NCBI GenBank assembly: GCA_009731375.1
Contig: BJOX01000115.1
Coordinates: forward strand, 258,153 to 301,076
Length of the DNA: 42,924 nt
Direction of reading: 5' to 3'
DNA from: Paulinella micropora
Lineage: Eukaryota; Cercozoa; Imbricatea; Euglyphida
The translations under genes and the position numbers were made by a program. Positions 27,778 to 37,327 of the stretch are shown piece by piece; the stretch's first letter is position 1; each line of letters opens with the position of its first letter. A model generated the notes under the pieces. It did not search any database. It was given only the letters and a program-made list of their open reading frames with translations, and was not told where the DNA came from.

Positions 27778-28161
27778 CCGGACTCAAACTTTAAAAAAAA
27801 TGAGGCTAGACCGGGGGGCCGGTCCTCAAACACAGCAAACTACAGACAGGCAACTTAACGCAGAACGAACAAACGGAGACGACGTGCCAGGACCGGGCTT
27901 CAAACTAAGAACACAACACTGAAACAAAACGGGTGCGGGTGGGTGGGTATTTTTCGAATTGGGAAAGAGCTTTGCTCTTTCCCAACTTCGGAAAACTGAG
28001 CAGACAAACAAAAAAAACATAGCCGGAACAAACCAACCGCGCCAGCGAAGCTGGCGCGCCGGCCTTACTACCAAAAGAGAAACGGCTAAATAAAAAGTAA
28101 CGGTCTCAAATAAATTTTAACGTCGGTTAACTCCGGCCTCCGGCCGGAGCAAACCATAATT
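27778..28161 (+). repeat. Hairpin-rich direct repeat, copy R1
   Basis: First of two copies of a block starting CCGGACTCAAAC and ending CCGGCCGGAGCAAACCATAA. It holds perfect hairpins: TTGGGAAAGAGC-TTT-GCTCTTTCCCAA (27959-27985), GCGCCAGC-GAA-GCTGGCGC (28039-28057) and CTCCGGCC-TCC-GGCCGGAG (28131-28149). No long ORF. Several strong palindromes in a short repeat suggest a replication, packaging or telomere-like function, or a non-autonomous element. Confidence 0.85.
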
Positions 28162-28205
28162 AAAATCTACTTTAATCCTTTGTTACATTTTCTTACTGAG
28201 AACAG

Positions 28206-28412
28206 ATGACAAAGAAACGGAGCTTTAATGGAAGCTTAGACGATCAGATCTCGTCGGAATCAAGTGGGGAAAGAAAAAAAGGGTCTAGGCTTCACATGCT
28301 CTTTCAAGCTCGCTCATCTTACAACAAGGAAAACGGAATACTGCGGCCGGATCCGTCCAAGAACTTGAACGGCCCGGTCACACTGACAAAGAGCGAGTAT
28401 GAAACTAACTAG
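28206..28412 (+). CDS. Small Ser/Lys-rich ORF between the hairpin repeats, 68 aa
   Basis: ATG 28206, TAG after SEYETN. The product begins MTKKRSFNGSLDDQISSESS and is basic and polar with no membrane segment. It fills most of the unique 258-bp spacer between R1 and R2. No family recognised; it may be a small gene carried with the repeats or a chance frame. Confidence 0.35.
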   Translation: MTKKRSFNGSLDDQISSESSGERKKGSRLHMLFQARSSYNKENGILRPDPSKNLNGPVTLTKSEYETN

Positions 28413-28419
28413 ACTAACC

Positions 28420-28891
28420 CCGGACTCAAACCTAAAAAAAAAATGAGGCTAGACCGGGGGGCCGGTCCTCAAACACAGCAAACTACAGACAGGCACAAAC
28501 TTAACGCAGAACGAACAAACGGAGACTGCGACCACGACGTGCCAGGACCGGGCTTCAAACTAAGAACACAACACTGAAACAAAACGGGTGCGGGTGGGTG
28601 GGTATTTTTCGAATTGGGAAAGAGCTTTGCTCTTTCCCAACTTCGGAAAACTGAGCAGACAAACAGAAAAAACATAGCCGGAACAAACCAACCGCGCCAG
28701 CTTCGCTGGCGCGCCGGCCTTACTACCAAAAGAGAAACGGCTAAATATAAAGTAACGGTCTCAAATAAATTTTAACGTCGGTTAACTCCGGCCCTTACTA
28801 CCAAAAGAGAAACGGCTGAATAAAAAGTAACGGTCTCAAATAAATTTTAACGTCGATTAACTCCGGCCTCCGGCCGGAGCAAACCATAATT
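28420..28891 (+). repeat. Hairpin-rich direct repeat, copy R2
   Basis: Second copy of R1 with a few small indels (3 bp and 9 bp near 28490-28535) and an internal tandem duplication of 75 bp (28718-28792 and 28793-28867). The middle hairpin is GCGCCAGC-TTC-GCTGGCGC (28694-28712): its loop is the reverse complement of the loop in R1, while the flanks are unchanged. The other two hairpins keep their orientation. Confidence 0.85.
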
Positions 28892-29087
28892 TTAATCTTT
28901 GCCAACCGGCACCAAAGGTTGGATAAATTAGCCCCGTATACACGGTTTATCGCAATGAAAACTGGCGAGGCTCGGCTGTCCACACCCATTGGTAGTCGCG
29001 AGGCGACGCAGGAGGGCGGGGCCATTGCTTGCGCTTGTCCTTGCGTTTCGTGAGCATCTCTCTTGCTCCCCCTGGGGGGAGCAGGGA
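28892..29087. other. Unique sequence before a gap
   Basis: No gene recognised. It ends in a TTGCTCCCCCTGGGGGGAGCA hairpin next to the N run. Confidence 0.4.
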
Positions 29088-29117
29088 NNNNNNNNNNNNN
29101 NNNNNNNNNNNNNNGGG

Positions 29118-29155
<38 letters not shown>
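29088..29155. other. Assembly gap (27 N) and poly-G run
   Basis: Unknown bases 29088-29114 followed by about 40 G. Open frames across it are artefacts. Confidence 1.
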
Positions 29156-29156
<1 letters not shown>

Positions 29157-29286
29157 GGGAGAAGAGCGCGTGAAGAGTCAAGCAAGAAAAAGTTGCGAAA
29201 TTGAATGGCCGTTTTTAAGTGTATGCCAAAAAAACAAAAGACTCCTCAAAGCCGAGTCTGCAGCGACGTGCTTCATTATACAAGCA

Positions 29287-29526
29287 ATGGAATATCCTGG
29301 CCAAACGCTTCCAGTCAAGAATGCCAAACCGGACTTCAACATTCTCAGCTTTCTGGAAGCGCAAACACATTTCAACACAGCCCTTGCCCAGCAATGCCAA
29401 ACATTGATTCTGTCGTTTAACATGCTTGAACAACAAATAGCTCAGCGTCTTCGGCGTCTGGAAGTGCGCTTAGCAGACATGGAAATGCTGCTGGCCCGCA
29501 TGAAAGCTTTCCCGGAGAAACCTTAA
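29287..29526 (+). CDS. Small coiled-coil protein, 79 aa
   Basis: ATG 29287, TAA 29524-29526. The product starts MEYPGQTLPVKNAKPDFNIL and continues as one long amphipathic helix (LEQQIAQRLRRLEVRLADME), a good candidate for a coiled-coil oligomer. The frame is open upstream without an ATG into the poly-G run, so a longer form cannot be excluded. It converges with the zinc-finger gene; an AATAAA on the minus strand at 29592-29597 lies in the 155-bp spacer. Function unknown. Confidence 0.55.
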   Translation: MEYPGQTLPVKNAKPDFNILSFLEAQTHFNTALAQQCQTLILSFNMLEQQIAQRLRRLEVRLADMEMLLARMKAFPEKP

Positions 29527-29681
29527 AGGAGACACGGAGAAAGGAGAGGAGGGGGTTGCGCGTTTCCGAGCGGCTTGGTACGCACTCGTGACTTTATTAA
29601 AAAAATTTACAGATTTCTTCTTTTTTCTTTCCGTTATCTTTGACTTTGTCAGAGATCGGCGCCGAGGCGCAAAAAAAGTCG

Positions 29682-30415
29682 CTACACAACGGGGGATGCG
29701 AGTGGCGCGTGCACCAGCCCGTGTGCCCGTAGGGCCTGCGGAGAGGCAAAGGCTTTTTGGCAGCCCTGCCGTTGGCAGACAAAGGGCCTTTCGCCGGTGT
29801 GCAACCTCCTGTGATTCTGCCAATTCACCTTTTGCGTAAATCCGCGACCGCAGAACTCGCAGTGGTACGGCTTGACTTTGTCGTGGATCCTAAGGTGTAG
29901 GCGCAGGCTGGCCGGGTGCTTAAGCAAAATACCGCACACGTGGCAAGCGGTGGCGGGGTGCAGAGGCGGAGTCGGGGGTAGACCGCCAATTGTGGGGCCC
30001 ACGTGTGCCACGACCGTGGAGTGCAGCTTCAGTGCCCAACCAGTACTGAAGGACTTGTGGCAACCGGGCAGGGTACACACAAGGGGCTATCGCCGCTGTG
30101 AAGTCTCAAGTGGGACTGCAGGCTAGACTTCTGCGCAAACTTGCGTGCGCAGTTGGAGCACTCGTACGGCTTGGAATGGACGTTGAGATGGGACTTAAAG
30201 CTGCTCTTGCGCTTGGCCCTAAACCCGCACACTGTGCATTGCAAGTCCTGGGGCACCGGCGCCAAGCGTTGGCGGTGGGTTCCCATATGCCTTCGCCAAG
30301 CAGCGTAAGATTTTGTCTCGGACGGGCAATAAATGCAGGGCCATCTCGCTGTCACTAGTATCTGCTTCCCGTTCTTTTCTCCGCTAGTCACACTGGGCTT
30401 CTCAGCTGTGCTCAT
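29682..30415 (-). CDS. C2H2 zinc-finger protein with seven fingers, one frameshift
   Basis: ATG 30415; the frame changes at about 30070-30080 in a C run and continues to the stop at 29682. Seven C2H2 fingers can be counted: CIYCPSETKSYAAWRRHMGTH, CTVCGFRAKRKSSFKSHLNVH, CSNCARKFAQKSSLQSHLRLH, a CTLPGCHKSF finger, CHVCGILLKHPASLRLHLRIH, CEFCGRGFTQKVNWQNHRRLH and CQRQGCQKAF. Linkers of the HTGERPF and HDKVKPY type join the later ones. It should bind DNA in the nucleus as a transcription regulator. It is intronless and sits in a compact gene block. AATAAA on the minus strand at 29592-29597 marks its mRNA end. Capture from a host is likely if the block is viral. Confidence 0.85.
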
Positions 30416-30620
30416 GCGTGCCAGACGGTTTTCTTGATGTATGCACTCGCTCTCTTTCTCTTTCTGCCTCTCTGTCTGTCTCTCTGGACTAAACGGTCCC
30501 GACAGGAAGTTGTTTTTGTACCACAGGGTGGGGGGGGGCGCCCCCCCCCTTTTTTCTCTTTTCCCCTTTCTCTTTCCCTTTCTACCCTTTTTTTTCTAGT
30601 TCTTGGATTTTCCTTATTAA
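30416..30620. other. CT/C-rich spacer
   Basis: CT-rich sequence and a GGGGGGGG/CCCCCCCC palindrome. A plus-strand frame from 30434 with hydrophobic low-complexity content (CT repeats) runs through but is not convincing. Confidence 0.5.
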
Positions 30621-30623
30621 TTA

Positions 30624-31040
30624 ATCAGACCAAGACTGAAACAGAGAGACGAACAACCGAGCACGCCGTTTTCAACGCTGCCGTGGAAGCTTCGTGCCTG
30701 GAGCACGACCGTCGTTTGGTTTGAGGTCCTTGCCAAATACAAAACGCTTCTCAGCCTTGGTCTGATACTTGCTGCAATCGGGCTCTATTTTGCTTGGTTA
30801 TCTCGGACACAACGTAGACGGCCCAAACGCGCTTTCTGGGACACTCGCGCAGGGCGCTGCCTGGGGAGCTGCGTAGACCCTGCAAGCGGTCTTTGCCCTA
30901 GTACTATCTATCAAGAAAGCTACCCAGAGTATGAGATCCTCGCCTGCGTAGCGCTTCCAATCTGCGCTTGTTTTTTGGCCGCTGTCGTGATCGGAGCGAG
31001 TGTCTTTTTCGTGGGTGGAAGGGGTTCCGTCCTCCCGTGA
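30624..31040 (+). CDS. Two-span membrane protein, start not visible
   Basis: The plus frame is open from about 30624 to TGA 31038-31040, without any ATG. It has two clear hydrophobic segments, LLSLGLILAAIGLYFAWLS (about 30750-30806) and ILACVALPICACFLAAVVIG (about 30943-31002), separated by an Arg-rich and Cys-containing loop (RTQRRRPKRAFWDTRAGRCL). AATAAA follows at 31083-31088. The absence of an ATG suggests a frameshift from an upstream start or a spliced 5' exon. Function unknown. Confidence 0.5.
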   Translation: MRPRLKQRDEQPSTPFSTLPWKLRAWSTTVVWFEVLAKYKTLLSLGLILAAIGLYFAWLSRTQRRRPKRAFWDTRAGRCLGSCVDPASGLCPSTIYQESYPEYEILACVALPICACFLAAVVIGASVFFVGGRGSVLP

Positions 31041-31118
31041 AACCTCCCCTTCCCTCCCTCTCTCTCTGCCCTCCGCAACCTCAATAAATGTCTTTATTAT
31101 TTAAAACAATAGGCGACA

Positions 31119-32511
31119 ATGACACTGCGCCAAGAATTCTTGGATTATATTGGCTACCTACATCCCGTTTATATCTGTGAAGGCGGCATCTACACAAAAA
31201 AAGCGAGTGACAACTTAATGTGTGCTCTGTTTCAAAGAGAAGAACCGAAAGAAAGCCCAGTGAATTCCAGTTTGTGGAGCTCTTACATGTATGACAAAGG
31301 AGTGGGCATTTGCAAAGAGAGTGAGTATAAGACAATATCGAACCAAGAATTCTTGGCATTCTACGAAGAACTCAATAAGAAATTTAGTCCGCCTGCGGGC
31401 TTCACTCTAATTTACACAAAACTCCGAAATGGTGCAAAAAGTCAGAATAATCTGGTTAGGATTTTTCTTTCAAGAGTGTCGTCGCAAAAGCGGAGCTTGC
31501 AGGAATTTTTGATAGAAAAAAAACAATTGCTACTCCAAGGCCTGGGAAGCAGCCTATGCGACTTTGGAAACGTACGCTACACTTATGCAAACTGCTATTG
31601 ATAATCACCTAACGCCTTTTGCCCGGCTGGGGCTACATGCATCGCGGTTGTTCATCGAAGAAGAAAAGGAGAAGTCATTTCGGGTTTGGATTGGGGATGC
31701 GGATGGCTACTATAATCCCAAATCCAGCGCATCTTTGTCTGGAAAAGAAAGCCAGCTGAAAGAGAATGACCCGCGGGATCTGGCCCTGGCCTTTTTCATA
31801 GAACTCTTGGCTAATAGCTGCAGGTCACTCAAACGGGAGAGGGCGGACCCCTGCCCCTGGGAGGTTGGGCTCAAGGTCTTGAGCACGCTGTTGCAGAACA
31901 ACGAGCAGAAGCAGGGGCAGGAGCAGGAGGAGCGTCAACTTGCTTTAAAGCTAGCCAAACCTCTTTGCACTTTGATAAAGCTGGGCAAGCTCACAGGGCA
32001 GGGGGACGAGAGCCGATATGTAGCCGAACTCGAGAAGTACGCGCATCGAAAAGCACCTCTTTATGGTTATCACCGCCTTCGGCCCCCGGCAAACAATAAA
32101 GATTTTCGGCTACAGGATGACCGTTCGGGAGGTGGTGTGCTGTCTCTTCAAGCTGAGCGCTACGCTTGTTTGTTATCTCAAACGTGCTACTTTCACCGAT
32201 GCGGGCACGCGCGCTCCAAGAGAGACCCTTACCGATGGCTGCTCTTGCTTACCAAATATTACTACGAGCGAGAGGTCCTTACCCGATCGGGCGCGAAAGT
32301 CCATTCCCAGTGGATAAACAACATGGTGAACGTAATACAGAGCAAACTTGTAGAGTATTGTACGCAAGATGATTCCTTGTACAAAGTCACGTGCGACGGA
32401 AGATGCCTGTTCTTTTCTCTGAACAATGTCCATGTTGATAGCGGCTGTAACTTGTACACCGATCTGTCGCTGTTTGGTTTTGTCTGCATTGACAGTGCCA
32501 AAAAATGCTAA
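31119..32511 (+). CDS. Unknown protein of about 464 aa, one homopolymer frameshift
   Basis: ATG 31119. The first frame runs to 31601, but from the run of eight A at about 31518 the coherent protein continues in the next frame to TAA 32509-32511, so one gene with a one-base indel is likely. The N-terminal part (LDYIGYLHPVYICEGGIYTK) and the rest (HASRLFIEEEKEKSFRVWIG; CYFHRCGHARSKRDPYRWLL) are mixed alpha/beta and globular, with several Cys and His toward the C-terminus. No transmembrane segment. The end overlaps the next gene by 7 bp, as in compact viral genomes. I do not recognise a family; a virion or tegument-like role would be a guess. Confidence 0.6.
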
Positions 32512-33332
32512 GCCCTATTGCCGCTCCAGCCGCTCAGCTTTACGAACTGGATATAGGAGCCTGTGATAACGCTGTCTACACAGAAGTACGGCTAGATGAC
32601 GTCAAGGAACTTCTAGGCCAATCAAAAAAACTTAATCCAGAAAAGAAGAACGTGGCCTTGTCCAATTTTGAAGATTTGCTGCAAAATGTGATAACCGACA
32701 TTAGAAAGAAAAAGCAGTGCTTCCTGTTTAGCTGTACACAGCCCAATACCTGCGGTTCTTTGCAGTCTTGGTCCGACAAACAGGTCCGGGGCTTGCCCGA
32801 AAATACAGAAAATTTCAGGCTTGTTTGGGAAGGCTTGCATAAACTTCTCCAAGCTTATGCAAAATGCATCTATGGCCAACCCGCAATAGGTAAAAAGCCC
32901 TTGCCCCTGTTCCTTAGTTGGGCCCCTTCCGACATGTGGGTCTACAATACTGGCATAGGGAGCGGCGCCGCGTGGAGTGTCCGCCTCAACGATGCAAAGT
33001 TTTACATAAACCCAAGGTTAATGCACAGCCTGACTGATCGGGGGTTGGACACAAGCTTGCTTTCAGCTGGCAACAGCACTATGCTAGCAGCGGCGCTTTA
33101 TCTAGAAAACGTAGCCTGTGTCATGCACAGTTGGGGTTGCAATTATCCGAAATTCTGTGCTCGTAGAATAGCTCTTGACGTGTTAGGGGACAATATCGAA
33201 AAAGCTGTCGCTGCATGCAAGCAGTGGCACCAATACTTGGGCTCCAAATACAAGCCGGTCGTGTTTCACACGGAGGTAAATGCAGACATGTGGAAGACCT
33301 ACCCCTGTGGGATTGACGCTCGCTTGTGCTGA
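32505..33332 (+). CDS. Unknown globular protein, 275 aa
   Basis: ATG 32505, overlapping the previous stop by 7 bp; TGA 33330-33332; intact. The sequence has Cys-rich parts (KKQCFLFSCTQPNTCGSLQS) and a conserved-looking core (PLPLFLSWAPSDMWVYNTGI, MLAAALYLENVACVMHSWGC). No signal peptide or membrane span. An ATTAAA at about 33347 may serve as its poly(A) signal. Convergent with the membrane protein gene at 33401. Translationally linked to the preceding gene by the overlap. Family not recognised. Confidence 0.6.
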   Translation: MLSPIAAPAAQLYELDIGACDNAVYTEVRLDDVKELLGQSKKLNPEKKNVALSNFEDLLQNVITDIRKKKQCFLFSCTQPNTCGSLQSWSDKQVRGLPENTENFRLVWEGLHKLLQAYAKCIYGQPAIGKKPLPLFLSWAPSDMWVYNTGIGSGAAWSVRLNDAKFYINPRLMHSLTDRGLDTSLLSAGNSTMLAAALYLENVACVMHSWGCNYPKFCARRIALDVLGDNIEKAVAACKQWHQYLGSKYKPVVFHTEVNADMWKTYPCGIDARLC

Positions 33333-33400
33333 GCGCGCAAAGAAAGTATTAAATTTTTTTCATTAAAAACTCGACAGAGCCTTGCACTTGAAACTGACAA

Positions 33401-34126
33401 CTAGTTGCACTGAACGGCCTGTGCTGGAGGCTGGGGGTTGGCTTCGGCCTGTGACACGCCAGCGGCCCAGGCTTGAGCTTCAGCTTCCTCCTCTTGCATC
33501 CAAAAAAGCTTTCTGCCCAGCATGACTATGGCGCTAACGCTCTCGACCAGGAGGTCTAGCGCCATGGCTAAGAGAACAAAGGAGAGTTTGGTTCGGGTGG
33601 ACGAAATCAGAACGCCCAGCACAAGCATGGTCGTGAAGCCGCCAGGTGAAGCGAGTAGAACAGGCGCTGGCCGCTAGAGACATAGCGACCCCCTTGAAAG
33701 AATCGTAAAGTCTCGTAAGACAGGTGCGCAAACACACATACATAGCTCGCCGCGGCTAGCAAGAGCACGTAGTTAGCGGAGTAATCGGGCGTGGCGTTCA
33801 GCGATGCCGGGTTCGTGGGGCCTGAACGTAACTCCGCCCCCCAAGGGTCCAGGGCAGTTAGGGCCAGGCGCGAGTCCGACAGCCAGGCGGCGGTTGCGTC
33901 ACGCAGCAAGGCACCGCTCTGTGCCAGGGCGCCCGCTGTGTCGGGCGGGTGGTAGTCCGCGGCGGGGAAAAAAAACCTTGGTTCCAGCCTGGGCCACGCG
34001 GCACGCAGCACGTCGCGGGCGTCGCCTAGACCCGCTGCAAGCTCGGCCAGCGGCGGCTGGAGCCAACCGTCCAGCACTGCCGGGGGGTAGACGCTGTCGA
34101 AGGGCACGGTGCTGGCCCGAAGCCAG
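33401..34126 (-). pseudogene. Multi-span membrane protein, 5' end lost in a gap
   Basis: Minus strand; the gene enters from the gap at 34127, changes frame near 33620 and stops at 33401. The first 342 bp (33785-34126) are almost identical to part of the next gene (35505-35848). Beyond it the protein differs: hydrophobic YVLLLAAASYVCVFAHLSY, a second span around TMLVLGVLIS, and LSFVLLAMALDLLVESVSAI, then an acidic, Ala/Gln-rich tail. So at least three membrane spans near the C-terminus. It may be a paralogue of the neighbouring gene or an alternative 3' end of it. Confidence 0.5.
33785..34126 (-). repeat. 342-bp duplicate inside membrane-protein genes, copy 1
   Basis: Nearly identical to 35505-35848; the visible differences are one substitution (AAGGGCACG against AAGGACACG), one G and one A in homopolymers. 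It ends exactly at an N run. Confidence 0.9.
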
Positions 34127-34225
34127 NNNNNNNNNNCCCCCCCCCCCCCCCTTTCTCCCCCTTTTCTTCCCCCTCCCCGCGCCCTGTCTTTCTCTCTCTC
34201 TCTATTTCCCTTGTATTCTTTTTGC
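34127..34225. other. Gap (10 N) and C/CT-rich spacer
   Basis: N at 34127-34136 followed by poly-C and CT repeats to the stop of the next minus-strand gene. Confidence 0.9.
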
Positions 34226-37036
34226 TTAGGGGAAGCTGAGCCCTAGCACGGGGGCGAGGGTCAGTGCCGCGGCAAAGCACAGCATCAGTGCGGCCTCGCG
34301 ATTGAGCTTGGAGCGCGCGGCTGCCAGCGCTGCACGGGTTTTGGCGGTTAGTTCCGTGGCGCCCAAAGCCGGTGCGCCGTCGTGTTGCAGGGTGCCGATA
34401 AAGCGCAGGTCGTCGTCGAGGTGGTACCACCAGAGCCTCGTGAGCGCGGCGACAATGAGGAGCCGAGCAATGTTAAAGCAAGCGTACACAAGAAGCTGGA
34501 AGGCGAACCTGCGGGTGCTGGTGTGCAGCAAGCTCTCCGTCGCGCAGCTGGCCTCGCGTGACCTGGCGGCGAGTAGGAAGGGGTCCGGCCCGCGGCAGGT
34601 CAGCGAGCAGTTGGGGAGGTCGTGTGTGCAGTCGAAGAGGGGGGCGCGCGACAGCCAGTCGGCGCCCGGCTCGAGCTGGGCCGCTGAAATGCAATCTTGT
34701 CGAACCCGGGCATCGGCTGCTTGGTCTCGAGCGTGCATGAGGTTGGCAAGCAGCAACTGCTCCGCTGCTTCGGAACCTGGGGGCACGCAGGCGTCAAAAA
34801 GCCGCAGCCCGGCGCTGATTTCCTGCAGCTTCCAGCGCAGGCCGTCGGCGGTCTGTACGCTTTGGGAGAAGCTTTTCTCGCTGTCGGCGGAGTGGAGGTT
34901 GCAGGCGTGCGTCCTGTTGCCGTCGTAGACGGCCGCCTGGCGCTGCATTTCGCCGTTGGTGGACCTGGTGCTGAAGCTGTAGGCCAGAAAATAGGTGAAG
35001 TTGCCGAGCAGCGTGCCGCCCCATAGCGAGCTGCCGCCGCTGCCGCCGCCACGGCTCGGCAGGCACCACACGACGTAGCTGACGTACAAGGGCCGGTAGA
35101 GGGTGAACCAGGCGCCCGCCACGAGCGCCAAAATCAAGAAACCCACAAAGGCGGAGCGGATCGAGGGGGAGTTTAGCGCTCGGCGAGCCCAGGCCAGGGG
35201 GCCCGCTGCCAAACTTCTCAAGCGCGACCAGCCAGGGCCGGGCTCGCCGCTGTGCGCTCTCGAGGCCCGTGCGCGACGTGGTCACGTCGAGGGGTTGCAG
35301 CAGCCCGCCGTGCGCCGAAGGTGCGGTGTACTTAGCCAGGTAAGAGAGGGTGGTGAAGACGCGCCAGGCCACGTCGGCCGCGGTCAGCGCCGCCGCGACC
35401 CGCACTGCCAGAGCTTGCACCAAGCTGAGGTCGACGCCCTGGGCTTGCGGGGGCGCGGCCTGCCAGGACCCGATGCCTGTCACCCCGCCCGTGAACAACG
35501 TGCGTCGGGGCGTGGCGTTCAGCGATGCCGGGTTCGTGGGGCCTGAACGTAACTCCGCCCCCCAAGGGTCCAGGGCAGTTAGGGCCAGGCGCGAGTCCGA
35601 CAGCCAGGCGGCGGTTGCGTCACGCAGCAAGGCACCGCTCTGTGCCAGGGCGCCCGCTGTGTCGGGCGGGTGGTAGTCCGCGGCGGGGAAAAAAAAACCT
35701 TGGTTCCAGCCTGGGCCACGCGGCACGCAGCACGTCGCGGGCGTCGCCTAGACCCGCTGCAAGCTCGGCCAGCGGCGGCTGGAGCCAACCGTCCAGCACT
35801 GCCGGGGGGTAGACGCTGTCGAAGGACACGGTGCTGGCCCGAAGCCAGGTAGAAAACTCGGCGGGCTGGAGCCATACCGACTCCAACTCCAGGCTGGGGC
35901 GCTGCCCCTCGAGCCAGGGCGCGGGGCCCGAAAGCAGGTCGAAGCCGCTGAAGTAGGAACCTACGCCGTTCAGGACCNNNNNNNNNNTTCAGGACCATTG
36001 CACTGTACACAGCCCCAATGCCCTTGACGACCAGTGCCTGTTCGTACAAACCGCGCGCCTGCTGCTCGAGGGCCAGCGCACTAGACGCAAAGTCGCGGAG
36101 GCGCAGCTGGAACCGCTCCACGGTCGTGCGCAGCGTGGCCAGGCGTGCCTGCAGCGCGGCCTCCAGGGCGTTGGCGGCTCCGTCGTACAGCTCCGCGGGC
36201 GCGGGCGAGAGCGTGCAGGCTCCTCCGGTGCGCCAGCACGCGCGCAACGCGAGGAACCGGTCGGGGGTGCCCGGGGCCCCGGGCAAAGACTCGAGCAGCT
36301 GCAACAGCTGCTCGAGTTCCTGTCGCACGGCCTCGCGGCTGGCTGCGGTGTGGCTTAGGGCGTAGCTGCGGTCGTAGGCCACGCGGTCCGACACTGCTTC
36401 CTCTTGCATGCTCCAGGCCCGCTGCACGGTGTCGGCGAAGCCCGTGTTCTGCGCGTACACCTGCGACTTGGCCACCAGCCCCACCCACCCTGCTCGGGCC
36501 GTGCCAGTCGCGCCAGCGCCACGAGCTCGGAGCGGTTACAGCCGTAACCCGGCAGCAGCAGCGGGGCGCCGCTGTCGCCTGGGGTACCTGGCGGAAGCTC
36601 GCGCAAAGGCGCCAGCAGCCATTCGGACGACGCCCCGCAACAGCTCCCCCCGGCGGCCATTTCCAGCAGCACGCCGAGCGCCGTGACCGAGCGCCCCCAA
36701 GCCGTGGTGCACGCCTGTACCTGCGCCTCTAGTCGTTCCATTTTGGCCTGATTCTCTGCGCTCGCCATCTCGGCGCGCCTCAGCGCCTTCTGCACTGCCG
36801 CTGAGAGCTTGGCCTCGCAGCGCAAACTGCCGCTTCACGCACCGCACGCTCTGTGCCTCTTCTGCCTCTACCGCGCCCTGCAACAGCCGCCACTGCCCAA
36901 AGATCTCAGCCTGCGTTTTGCCCAGCGGCACACCGTACTGCGCCAACTTGCCTGCGGCCCTGAACGAGCTGCACCACAGCAAACCAATCGCCACTGCCGA
37001 AATTGCTGCGCGCGCTTTCCAGTAAGACCTCCTCAT
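34226..37036 (-). CDS. Large multi-span membrane glycoprotein-like protein, several frameshifts
   Basis: ATG 37036, stop at 34226; about 930 codons across frames that change near 36830, 36485, the gap at 35978-35987, 35720 and 35215. The N-terminus has a signal-anchor-like span (AAISAVAIGLLWCSSF). A large central part is helical and Ala/Leu-rich. Near the C-terminus lies a span IRSAFVGFLILALVAGAWFT, an ectodomain with Cys pairs and NxS/T sites (GNRTHACNLHS, NCSLTCRG), then spans FAFQLLVYACFNIARLLIVA and AALMLCFAAALTLAPVLG. This fits a viral envelope or cell-surface protein with four or more spans. No family recognised. The frame changes fall mostly in G/C or A runs. Confidence 0.55.
35505..35848 (-). 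repeat. 342-bp duplicate inside membrane-protein genes, copy 2
   Basis: Counterpart of 33785-34126, here inside the larger gene and continuing on both sides. Confidence 0.9.
35978..35987. other. Gap (10 N) with repeated flank
   Basis: GTTCAGGACC precedes and TTCAGGACC follows the N run. The two contig ends overlap, so probably no sequence is missing. Confidence 0.9.
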
Positions 37037-37135
37037 GTTAGCGTCTTTGTGTGCGCAAACAAGGAAATAAGCTTTTGAACAAGCAGGTTCTAGTAGTTAT
37101 GGACAAAGTATATATAAAAAGAATCTGCACTTGTC

Positions 37136-37170
<35 letters not shown>

Positions 37171-37327
37171 CTCTCCCTCTCCTTGGAGGGGAGGGAGGTG
37201 AGGGCGGGGGGAGAAGGGAAGGGAGGAAGGAAAGGGGGGGGAGGGGCTTTTGAGAGTAGAAGAGGCGACCCCCCAAAAAATTGAATTCTGCTTGCAAGGA
37301 AAGCAGGTTATTAATACTTTAAAAGGC
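37037..37327. other. Divergent intergenic region
   Basis: Between two divergent genes. It has a TATATAAAAAG sequence at about 37111, a CT tract and a GGGAGG-rich tract. TATA-like sequence 215 bp before ATG 37328 may belong to its promoter. No gene seen. Confidence 0.5.

Noticed and set aside
27778-28891. R1 and R2 as LTRs of a retroelement
   Set aside because: No TG...CA ends, primer-binding site, polypurine tract or pol gene between them; the interior is only 258 bp.
30434-30724. Plus-strand ORF with hydrophobic N-terminus as a membrane protein
   Set aside because: Its hydrophobic parts come from CT repeats and it crosses a poly-G/poly-C palindrome; the coherent membrane protein is in another frame at 30624-31040.
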